Assembly (NCBI GenBank): GCA_964639525.1
Contig: CAZXDS010000086.1
Location: forward strand, 1-13,915
From: CAZXDS01 sp964639525
GTDB lineage: Bacteria; Bacteroidota; Ignavibacteria; Ignavibacteriales; Melioribacteraceae
Length of the DNA: 13,915 nt
Direction of reading: 5' to 3'
Shown: positions 8,323-13,915 of the stretch, one piece after another
Position numbering within the stretch: the first letter of the stretch is position 1
Layout: the number at the start of each line of letters is the position of its first letter
The notes under the pieces: model-generated
Database searches by the model: none
The model's input: only the letters and a program-made list of their open reading frames with translations
What the model was told of the DNA's origin: nothing
Program-made: the position numbers and the translations under genes

Positions 8323-8781
8323 TCAAAGGAATTTAAGGAAATAAATAATTATGTGAATTAAAGTTAATGAATAAATTGAAGACACAATATCGTCTAACAT
8401 AATTCCCGAACCGCCGGATAAATTTTCCAACTGTTTTGCCGGAAAAGGCTTAATTATATCTAACATTCGCCATATGATAAATGCTAGTACTAAATATATT
8501 AATTTTTGCGGAACAAACAACAAGCTTATCCAGGTTCCAACAAACTCATCTATTGTGCATTGTGAAGGATCTTTCCCATAAACATTTTCAAATTTTGTAG
8601 CAATATTCCAACCTAGAATTGTAAAAACTACAATTACGGCAAGCATAAATATAGGGTTATTGAAACCAGGTATTAAATAAATTAAAACAGCAACAAAACT
8701 CGACACAGTTCCGGAGGCAAACGGAAAATATCCCGAAAATAATACCGAGCCAAAAGCTTTTTCATAAATGTTAAGTTTCAT
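8323..8781 (-). CDS. pgpA: Phosphatidylglycerophosphatase A
   Basis: A 152-residue inner-membrane phosphatase that removes the phosphate from phosphatidylglycerophosphate to give phosphatidylglycerol. Family motifs in order: SGTVSSFVAVL (23-33, usually GTxGS), KDPSQCTIDEFVGTW (70-84) with the conserved acidic pair D78/E79, RMLDIIKPFP (105-114), and GIMLDDIVSS (126-135) with D130/D131. Hydrophobic stretches at about 27-38, 44-58, 86-103 and 133-151 are consistent with a multipass membrane protein. Its ATG overlaps the pgsA stop as ATGA, so the enzyme is coupled to the one that makes its substrate. A 54-base gap follows before cinA. The length is a little under the E. coli protein (about 170), but all motifs are kept. 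Confidence 0.94.
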   Translation of the reverse strand: MKLNIYEKAFGSVLFSGYFPFASGTVSSFVAVLIYLIPGFNNPIFMLAVIVVFTILGWNIATKFENVYGKDPSQCTIDEFVGTWISLLFVPQKLIYLVLAFIIWRMLDIIKPFPAKQLENLSGGSGIMLDDIVSSIYSLTLIHIIIYFLKFL

Positions 8782-9368
8782 TTCGAAAACATTCTTTTTA
8801 TTATAGCTCTGTTTTGAATAATATATCGGAGTGCGGTATAAGCAGTAAATATTGTAATGAACAGCATTAAATAATAAATTAACGACTGATTTGATAATAA
8901 ATTAATAAAGTTTTTATTGTTAGCGTAAAATATTGGAAAAGTTTTTACAACTGAAATCAATAATAAATAATAAATAAAAACCATTTGAATAAATGTTTTT
9001 GCTTTTGCGGATTTGCTTGTTCTGATTGTATTTTTATTGTATTCTGCATAAATTCTGAAGCTTGTTACAAACAAATCCCGAAGAACGACAATCCAAACCA
9101 TCCAATATTCAATCATTCCTAACGAAGCAAAGGCAAAAAAAGCTGCGGTTGTAAGAATTTTGTCCGCAAGCGGATCCAAAAATTTTCCCCACTCGGTTAT
9201 GTAATTAAATTTTCTTGCTAACCATCCGTCATACCAATCCGTAATTGCCGCTACTAAATAAACAAGCACAGAAATTTGAATGTAAGTCGGGTCGCCTGAT
9301 AGAAAGAGGAAAAAGAAAACCGGAGTTAATAAAATTCTAAGTGTTGTAAGTTGATTTGGGAGTACCAT
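8778..9368 (-). CDS. pgsA: CDP-diacylglycerol--glycerol-3-phosphate 3-phosphatidyltransferase
   Basis: Makes phosphatidylglycerophosphate from CDP-diacylglycerol and glycerol-3-phosphate at the cytoplasmic membrane. The 196-residue protein carries the complete CDP-alcohol phosphotransferase motif D-G-x2-A-R-x8-G-x3-D-x3-D: D47-G48, A51-R52, G61, D65 and D69, preceded by D44. The N-terminus LPNQLTTLRILLTPVFFFLF (residues 3-22) is characteristic of PgsA among related transferases. Several further hydrophobic segments (about 31-45, 74-100, 125-146, 164-182) support a multipass membrane protein. It begins one base after the DUF971 stop and ends in a 4-base overlap with pgpA, the next enzyme of the pathway. 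Other CDP-alcohol transferases share the motif, but the N-terminus and pgpA linkage favour PgsA. Confidence 0.94.
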   Translation of the reverse strand: MVLPNQLTTLRILLTPVFFFLFLSGDPTYIQISVLVYLVAAITDWYDGWLARKFNYITEWGKFLDPLADKILTTAAFFAFASLGMIEYWMVWIVVLRDLFVTSFRIYAEYNKNTIRTSKSAKAKTFIQMVFIYYLLLISVVKTFPIFYANNKNFINLLSNQSLIYYLMLFITIFTAYTALRYIIQNRAIIKRMFSK

Positions 9369-9369
9369 C

Positions 9370-9669
9370 TTAGTCGGTTTCGTTTTGAGATAATTCTTTT
9401 AATAGCTTAAACTCATAAATGCCGGTATTGTGTCCATCTTTCCAAATAATATTTATAGCATAATTGCCAACAACTGCAACTGAAACAATTTGCAGTTCTT
9501 CAGTAGTGAAATAACTAACTCTCATTTCATCTGAGCCATCAGGCTTAGAAGTGCATACTGCACATGGACAATTTTTTCTTAAAACATCAGCATTAATACT
9601 ACTTTTTGTATTATCATCCCAATCAATTTTTAAGATGTTTTTGATAAGTTGAATTTTTCTTGGAATCAT
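9370..9669 (-). CDS. DUF971 family protein (gamma-butyrobetaine hydroxylase N-terminal-like domain), possibly zinc-binding
   Basis: A 99-residue stand-alone DUF971 protein. Family landmarks: the early strand LKIDWDDNTKSSI (13-25), LRKNCPCAVC (30-39), and the late stretch GNYAINIIWKDGHNTGIYEF (68-87). The cysteines C34, C36 and C39 plus H80 have the same spacing pattern as the zinc ligands of the N-terminal domain of gamma-butyrobetaine hydroxylase, so metal binding is a reasonable inference. There is no hydroxylase domain, so no catalysis can be claimed; related domains are also found attached to Mrp/ApbC-type iron-sulfur carrier proteins. It shares one base with the purC stop (TAATG) and ends one base before the pgsA start, so it is embedded in the operon and very likely co-translated. 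Cellular function is unknown. Confidence 0.88.
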   Translation of the reverse strand: MIPRKIQLIKNILKIDWDDNTKSSINADVLRKNCPCAVCTSKPDGSDEMRVSYFTTEELQIVSVAVVGNYAINIIWKDGHNTGIYEFKLLKELSQNETD

Positions 9670-10553
9670 TAAATAGTTAATCCTGTTAATTTTAAAAGAA
9701 CATCCGCATATTTTTGTGAAGTGTTTTCAATAATAGCATTGGGTAATGTTGGCGCAGGAGGCTGTTTATTAAACTTAATTGATAACAAATAATCACGAAC
9801 ATATTGCTTGTCGTAACTATTTTGTGCTCTGCCCTTTTCATAGTCGGCACTCGGCCAAAATCTTGAAGAATCCGGCGTTAATAATTCATCAATTAAAATA
9901 ATTTTACCATTATAAATTCCGAATTCCATTTTTGTATCTGCAATGATAATCCCCTTTTGTAATGCATATTGACTAGCTTTTTTGTAAATGGAAATCGCAC
10001 TATCTTTTATTGATTCAAAATTTTTACCACCTACAATTTCAACAGCTTTTTCAACACTAATATTTTCATCATGCTCACCAATTTCCGCCTTTGTTGACGG
10101 TGTAAAAATTGGTTCCGGAAGTTTTTCCGATTCCACTAAACCCGCAGGAATATCTATTCCGCAAATGTTTCCGGTTTGCTTGTAATCATTCCAGCCTGAG
10201 CCTGATAAATATCCGCGGACAATACATTCGAGAGAAATCAATTCAGCTTTTTTTACAAGCATAGAGCGTTCTGATAATTCGTGCAAATATGGTTTGCAAA
10301 CATCAGGATATTGCCCAACATCAGTGGATATGAGGTGATTATCAATTTCATCTTTTACAAAACCGAACCAAAACTTTGATATTGTGTTTAGTATTTTCCC
10401 TTTATTAGGAATTCCCTGCAGCATAATAACATCAAATGCTGAAAGTCTGTCGGTAGCAACCATTAAATAATAATCACCAACATCAAACATATCACGGACT
10501 TTGCCGCGTTTAAATAATTTTAATTTTGGGAAATTTGTATTCAAAAGTGCCAT
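9669..10553 (-). CDS. purC: Phosphoribosylaminoimidazole-succinocarboxamide synthase (SAICAR synthetase)
   Basis: ATP-dependent ligation of aspartate to CAIR, giving SAICAR, in de novo purine synthesis. At 294 residues it is the longer form of the family, like the yeast-type enzyme, rather than the roughly 237-residue E. coli form. Motifs: RGKVRDMFDV (16-25), ATDRLSAFDV (33-42), ECIVRGYLSGSGW (109-121), FTPSTKAEIGEHDENIS (150-166), DTKMEFG (206-212) and DELLTPDSSRFW (222-233). The ATG at 10553 gives the expected short N-terminus before the first motif; no Shine-Dalgarno sequence precedes it. A possible small ORF ends 18 bases upstream, otherwise this is the first gene of the downstream cluster. 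purD and guaB lie in the same direction further down, though separated by unrelated genes. Confidence 0.97.
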   Translation of the reverse strand: MALLNTNFPKLKLFKRGKVRDMFDVGDYYLMVATDRLSAFDVIMLQGIPNKGKILNTISKFWFGFVKDEIDNHLISTDVGQYPDVCKPYLHELSERSMLVKKAELISLECIVRGYLSGSGWNDYKQTGNICGIDIPAGLVESEKLPEPIFTPSTKAEIGEHDENISVEKAVEIVGGKNFESIKDSAISIYKKASQYALQKGIIIADTKMEFGIYNGKIILIDELLTPDSSRFWPSADYEKGRAQNSYDKQYVRDYLLSIKFNKQPPAPTLPNAIIENTSQKYADVLLKLTGLTI

Positions 10554-10571
10554 GGTTATGAATATTTATTA

Positions 10572-10736
10572 TCAAAGAGTTTTATTTATTAAATTGAAAT
10601 ATAGAGAGAGTGAAATCGTTATCCAAATTACAGCGGTCAGTGGTTCAGAGCCAAATTTTTCGTGAAACAGATTAGTAATCTGTTTTGCAACAATAGACAC
10701 AAATAATAATAGGAAAATATTTTTTAACGTCTTCAC
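10572..10736 (-). CDS. Possible small two-segment membrane protein
   Basis: An open frame of 54 codons plus TGA, starting at GTG 10736 (preceded in frame by TAA at 10742-10740, so no longer form is possible). The product would be KTLKNIFLLLFVSIVAKQI (2-20), hydrophobic, then a polar turn NLFHEKFGSEPL (22-33), then TAVIWITISLSLYFNLIN (34-51), hydrophobic, ending in KTL: the look of a small inner-membrane hairpin protein. It ends 18 bases before the purC ATG on the same strand, so it could be the first gene of that operon. Against it are the GTG start, the lack of a ribosome site, its short length in AT-rich DNA, and no family I recognise. Function unknown. Confidence 0.42.
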   Translation of the reverse strand: MKTLKNIFLLLFVSIVAKQITNLFHEKFGSEPLTAVIWITISLSLYFNLINKTL

Positions 10737-10804
10737 AACTTATTGTTTCCTATAGTTTTATTTTTACTCTGAACTGATGCCAGAGGTGCGGGGGCAATAA
10801 TTTT

Positions 10805-10831
10805 GTAACACAGAATAATATTCTGTGTTAC
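10805..10831. repeat. Perfect 13-bp inverted repeat (internal hairpin 1)
   Basis: GTAACACAGAATA (10805-10817) is followed after one base by its exact reverse complement (10819-10831), so in practice a stem of about 12 pairs with a tiny loop. There is no T-run after it on either strand, so it does not look like an intrinsic terminator by itself. A near-palindromic site could also bind a dimeric protein. Confidence 0.75.
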
Positions 10832-10860
10832 GCAAATTTAACTAAATAAATATTTTCCTT

Positions 10861-10899
10861 AACAGTCCGGTATTCTATGATAACTGCCGGATTGTTTTT
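10861..10899 (+). terminator. Hairpin 2 with T-run, terminator-like on the plus strand
   Basis: 10861-10872 pairs with 10885-10896 over 12 positions around a CCGG core with a 12-nt loop, and T10895-T10899 form a five-T run. Two of the pairs are G-U wobbles in plus-strand RNA but would be C-A mismatches in minus-strand RNA, so the fold favours plus-strand transcription, opposite to every gene in the window. It resembles a weak intrinsic terminator; no plus-strand transcription unit feeding it has been identified. Confidence 0.35.
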
Positions 10900-11005
10900 A
10901 ATAAGTTTAATTTTGCCCCCGCACCTCTGCCGAATTGAAAAAATATTAGAAATTACACTATAGTTTTTCAAAGAAAATAAAATAAGATATTAAGTTTGCA
11001 AAGCT

Positions 11006-11842
11006 TTAATTTATAATTACAAAGCCATCCTTTGGCGGATTAGTAGTGATTTTTGCTCCGTCAATATTTCTAACGTCCGCAGAAGTAATTTTCAGAACAG
11101 TATCCCCTTTTTTAATGGACCTAAATAACATGTTTATTAGTAATCCTGAGCCGCTAACACTTGACGTATTAAGTGAACCAATACCCTGCAATACCGCAGT
11201 AGAGATTGTTATTTTTCCCGTTGAATTCACTTTTGCCAGAATACTTGGTAACGCAAAATTGGGCACTATTAATTGTGAAAGTCTGCTTGTTGATGCTATT
11301 GTTCCGTTTGAAACACTTTCTAATTGCAAAAAGGAATTATCGAAGGAAACCACAATAGTTGTTGCAGATAAACTATCAATATCCTCCATCCATATACCAA
11401 TAAAAGATGTATCATTTAGTTTCATATTAGTTTCAGTTTTGAAAAACGTAAATGCCGGTCCAACAAAAGAATCAATAGTAAAAGTTCTTGTAATTGGTCT
11501 GGCTTCAATCCCCGAGCTTTTTCCCTGTACTTCAAATTTATATTTACTATCGTTTAACTGCTGGAATACCACTTCATTAATATTTGAGTATTGTGTCCAT
11601 GACAAATATTCCGTAGGAAAATTATCTTTGTCCAATGTTAACATTCTATACCTGAATTGATAATTATCAGTGCTTCCCTTCCACGAAATACTAATTGCTT
11701 CTGTCGATAAAATTGAGTTTTCCGCCGGAGCTTTTAAAAATTGTATAAACGGCGGAGGATTTGTAACCAAATTATTTGTATTACATCCGGCTGCAAATAC
11801 TAATGCTACAATAAATAATATTTTATTTTTATGTAATTTCAT
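11006..11842 (-). CDS. Lipoprotein with fibronectin III-like and cohesin-like domains
   Basis: A 278-residue predicted lipoprotein. The N-terminus MKLHKNKILFIVALVFAAGC has a basic start, a hydrophobic core and a lipobox-like AAGC ending at C20, so signal peptidase II cleavage and membrane anchoring are expected. Residues about 30-127 look like a beta-sandwich of the fibronectin III kind (ISISWKGSTDNYQFRYR, then KYKFEVQGK). Residues about 131-278 resemble a cohesin domain: a strand pattern opening with MKLNDTSFIGIWMEDIDSL, a central IVVSFDNSFLQLESVSNG (163-180), and a late GSGLLINMLFRSIKKGDTVL (231-250). It starts 5 bases after the stop of a larger secreted protein that carries a dockerin-like segment, so the two are probably co-expressed and may interact. 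No enzymatic motif is seen. The lipobox lacks the preferred Leu at -3. Domain calls are from pattern only. Confidence 0.75.
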   Translation of the reverse strand: MKLHKNKILFIVALVFAAGCNTNNLVTNPPPFIQFLKAPAENSILSTEAISISWKGSTDNYQFRYRMLTLDKDNFPTEYLSWTQYSNINEVVFQQLNDSKYKFEVQGKSSGIEARPITRTFTIDSFVGPAFTFFKTETNMKLNDTSFIGIWMEDIDSLSATTIVVSFDNSFLQLESVSNGTIASTSRLSQLIVPNFALPSILAKVNSTGKITISTAVLQGIGSLNTSSVSGSGLLINMLFRSIKKGDTVLKITSADVRNIDGAKITTNPPKDGFVIIN

Positions 11843-11847
11843 TATAA

Positions 11848-13915
11848 TTATTTTAATAACAACATTTTTTTTGTTTGTGAATATTTGCCGGCAAGTATCC
11901 TATACAAATAAACTCCGCTGGCAAGTCGTCTGCCGAAGCTACTGAAATCATATTGATATTTATAATGTCCTTCGTCCTTAACGTCATTAATTAGCGTTGC
12001 CATTTTTCTGCCTAGTATATCATAAACTTCCAGTACTACTTTCCCTTTAATCGGTAAATCAAACATTATTGTAGTCGAAGGATTGAACGGATTTGGATAA
12101 TTTTGATAAAGTGCATAATTTGTAGGTACTTCAATCATTGAATACATGTAATTGTTTATACGCTCTTTCTCAAGATTTTGATCGTAGGCATCAACTTTTA
12201 CAAAGAGAGAATCCTTTTTTGAATAATTTTGAGTTTCATATTTAACAGATGCAAGAACTTCATAATTGTCTTTCAATTCACCGGATAAATCTGCATAATC
12301 AACATGAATAATTCCTTTGCCGGAATCAATATAAGTTAGTGCAAGACCGGTGTTTTCAATTTTCCCATTATGCAAAATCTTAAGCGAATCAAAGTTGATT
12401 ACAGAATTATTGTATTTTATATCAACGGAGAATGCCGATTTACTTTTGCTGCTATTCTTTTTTAATGAAATTGGAATTTTGAAATCATTCATCCCATTTT
12501 TCATTTTCAACGATTTTCTTTCAACATTATCCGCCGCAAAATATTCACCACCGGCTTTTGGCAACACACGATTCACTTGATAATAATTCCACATATTTAC
12601 AAAAACCAAAATATCGTTTACGTCAAGTAGTAAATCGCCCGCAACATTTATGTTGGGAATTGTATCTGTATATGGATAAAAGTCTGCTCCGACAAGTGAA
12701 TCTGCATTTGACCATGATTTTACAAAAGCAGATAAATCCGCGCCATCAATAACATTGTCATCATTATAATCCGCTGCAGTATTTGTTTTAAACTTGTAAT
12801 TATAGGTTGATGTATTCCCGAGGTTATCAATTACATCAAACATAACATCGTAGTTATTTGAAGTACTTAGCTTTGAAAATATTGCGGTATCGCCCAATGT
12901 TGTTATTGTTGGTGATGGAGTAAAAATTCCATTATCGGATAAATAAAGTGAATAACTAACAGGCTTACTTGTATCAGAAGCTGATAGCCAACCGCTTAGA
13001 ACTTTATCCCAACCAAAAATAAACTTATCGGTAGCAAAAGACATTGAATTTATATCAAATCGTGGAGCAAGATTATCAATACCAAGACTATCTATTGTTA
13101 TTGAATATACCACATGGAAATCCGATAAGAAATCGAATTGCAGATTAATCAATCCTTCATAATTTTCCAAATGAGTTTTTGAATTCCATTTTATTGTGTC
13201 GGCTTCAATTGGTCCAACCATTTCTTGATAATTACCGTCCAAAGCATCCGTTCCGCTTGCAATAATTGCAGAACCGACTTTTTGATAAGTAACATTAATA
13301 ATACTTAAGGTTTCGTTCGCAGTAGCAAATTCCCATGGAATATTTATTGTTCCCGATTGATAATCTTTTGTAACATTAAATTTAGGGAAAGCACCAATTA
13401 CAAAGGTAGTGTCACTTTCGTCAAAAATATTTGCGTCATCAAAATCAGTGATTCTGATTTTTGCATTGCCGGAAGTCAGATTTGCAGGAATTTGCCATTG
13501 ATAAGAATTATTAACATTTGCATTTATTGGACCCGCAATTGGAACTAAAGGCAAACCATTACCGGGGTTGAGGAAAAGCAGAACCGAATCAATATTAGTT
13601 GATGACCAAGAAATAGTTGTGGTAGTACCAACTTTTAACGGAATTCTTTCATTTGGAGAATCCAAATTTAACAAGCAAATAATAAAAGTAGTATCACTAA
13701 CATCTCTCACCGTTGGGAAGTCGGAATCAGAAATTCTAACTCTTGCAGTTTTTGAAGGAAGGACTATTCCACTTGAAATATTCCAATTAAATTTACCGAG
13801 TCCTGCATCAACTGAAATTCCTCCGTCCATTGAAAGCCATTGTGTTGAATTATCATTTAATTTATATTCTAATCTTATATTATTTATAAAATTACTTGTC
13901 CATGAAATATCATAA
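11848..13915 (-). CDS. Large T9SS-secreted multidomain protein with Ig-like repeats, dockerin-like and cohesin-like segments; N-terminus beyond the window
   Basis: The frame is open to the right edge: 688 codons are visible and the ATG at 13830 is internal, because the 28 codons before it continue the first repeat. Visible domains: two tandem Ig-like repeats (about 1-79 and 81-174), each closing with an R/K-[VI]-R-I-[ST]-D ... E/V-S-D-T-T-F pattern; a related third unit (about 176-270); a fibronectin III-like domain (about 284-378); a dockerin-like segment (380-443) with a full calcium-type loop D382-x-N384-x-D386-x3-D390-x2-D393 and a second loop-like copy ending DLLLDVND; a cohesin-like domain (about 462-578); and the C-terminal T9SS sorting domain (600-688) with YQNYPNPFNPSTTI, VYDILGR and SGVYLYR. 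It is expected to cross the outer membrane through the type IX system and sit on the surface or be released. No catalytic domain is visible; one may lie in the missing N-terminus. Confidence 0.85.
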   Translation of the reverse strand, partial: YDISWTSNFINNIRLEYKLNDNSTQWLSMDGGISVDAGLGKFNWNISSGIVLPSKTARVRISDSDFPTVRDVSDTTFIICLLNLDSPNERIPLKVGTTTTISWSSTNIDSVLLFLNPGNGLPLVPIAGPINANVNNSYQWQIPANLTSGNAKIRITDFDDANIFDESDTTFVIGAFPKFNVTKDYQSGTINIPWEFATANETLSIINVTYQKVGSAIIASGTDALDGNYQEMVGPIEADTIKWNSKTHLENYEGLINLQFDFLSDFHVVYSITIDSLGIDNLAPRFDINSMSFATDKFIFGWDKVLSGWLSASDTSKPVSYSLYLSDNGIFTPSPTITTLGDTAIFSKLSTSNNYDVMFDVIDNLGNTSTYNYKFKTNTAADYNDDNVIDGADLSAFVKSWSNADSLVGADFYPYTDTIPNINVAGDLLLDVNDILVFVNMWNYYQVNRVLPKAGGEYFAADNVERKSLKMKNGMNDFKIPISLKKNSSKSKSAFSVDIKYNNSVINFDSLKILHNGKIENTGLALTYIDSGKGIIHVDYADLSGELKDNYEVLASVKYETQNYSKKDSLFVKVDAYDQNLEKERINNYMYSMIEVPTNYALYQNYPNPFNPSTTIMFDLPIKGKVVLEVYDILGRKMATLINDVKDEGHYKYQYDFSSFGRRLASGVYLYRILAGKYSQTKKMLLLK

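Larger units (their letters stand above)
10781..10929. repeat. 149-bp element bounded by a perfect 17-bp inverted repeat, MITE-like or structured RNA/terminator
   Basis: The outer arms are CAGAGGTGCGGGGGCAA (10781-10797) and its exact reverse complement (10913-10929). Between them lie two further hairpins (10805-10831 and 10861-10896), so the whole can fold as an outer stem closing a junction with two arms. The arms contain a run of five G/C in otherwise AT-rich DNA. If the element is trimmed by one base on each side (10782-10928), it is flanked by a GCC triplet on both sides (10779-10781, 10929-10931), compatible with a 3-bp target duplication, but that is short enough to be chance. No coding frame of note lies inside. 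Possible identities are a miniature transposable element, a bidirectional termination or attenuation structure, or a non-coding RNA gene. Confidence 0.75.
10554..11005. other. 452-bp intergenic region, the longest without an assigned long gene
   Basis: It separates the surface-protein pair from the purC cluster and must hold the end of one transcript and the promoter of the next. Contents: the possible small ORF (10572-10736), the inverted-repeat element (10781-10929) with two internal hairpins, and AT-rich flanks in which I see no tRNA-like fold or clear promoter. The G/C-rich arms stand out sharply from the surrounding AT-rich DNA. Confidence 0.8.

Noticed and set aside
10781..10929. A retron-type msr/msd RNA, suggested by the outer inverted repeat with inner hairpins
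   Set aside because: No reverse transcriptase or retron effector gene is anywhere in the window; the neighbours are housekeeping and surface-protein genes.
10750..10967. Direct repeat CTATAGTTTT at 10750-10759 and 10958-10967 flanking the inverted-repeat element
   Set aside because: Its distance from the arms differs on each side (21 and 28 bases) and no inverted ends adjoin it, so it does not fit a target duplication. A 10-mer of this composition can recur by chance in AT-rich DNA.
11046..11660. A 204-codon open frame on the plus strand
   Set aside because: It lies wholly opposite the lipoprotein gene, has no domain pattern, and the minus-strand frame has a signal peptide and a coherent domain layout. 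It is a shadow frame in AT-rich DNA.
13828..13830. ATG at 13830 as the start of the large secreted protein
   Set aside because: The 28 codons upstream are open and complete the first Ig-like repeat (a W-S strand and Y-K-L-N-D segment), and no signal peptide follows the ATG. The gene continues beyond the window.

Overview
The window is AT-rich and every credible gene is on the minus strand, so transcription runs from position 13915 towards 1. The right-most protein ends in a type IX secretion (Por) sorting domain with the YQNYPNPFNPSTTI signature. The same pair of genes carries cohesin-like and dockerin-like domains. Together with low GC and mostly weak Shine-Dalgarno sequences, this points to the Bacteroidota/Chlorobiota/Ignavibacteriota side of the FCB group, most likely an Ignavibacteria-type organism. 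That placement is inferred from domain style, not from a marker-gene tree.

Layout in transcription order. (1) 13915-11006 is a surface-protein pair: a large multidomain T9SS-secreted protein whose start lies beyond the right edge, then, 5 bases later, a lipoprotein with a cohesin-like domain. (2) 11005-10554 is the only long non-coding stretch. It holds a 149-bp element bounded by a perfect 17-bp inverted repeat enclosing two further hairpins, and a possible 54-codon membrane-protein ORF just before purC. (3) 10553-8323 is a tight cluster: purC, a DUF971 protein, pgsA and pgpA, with junctions of -1, +1 and -4 bases. (4) 8268-4771 is cinA-thpR-recA-recX, a competence and recombination module. 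(5) 4757-1 is a glutaryl-CoA dehydrogenase-like enzyme, guaB, a GT4-type glycosyltransferase and purD, which is cut by the left edge.

Functionally this is mainly core housekeeping: purine synthesis (purC, purD, guaB), anionic phospholipid synthesis (pgsA and pgpA, consecutive steps to phosphatidylglycerol), and DNA recombination and nucleotide salvage (recA, recX, cinA, thpR). A surface-exposed protein module lies upstream. Very short or overlapping junctions suggest translational coupling across most of 10553-1, although 54-bp and 32-bp gaps before cinA and guaB could hold internal promoters.

No tRNA, rRNA, CRISPR array, transposase, phage gene or defence cassette was seen. The least explained object is the inverted-repeat element at 10781-10929.
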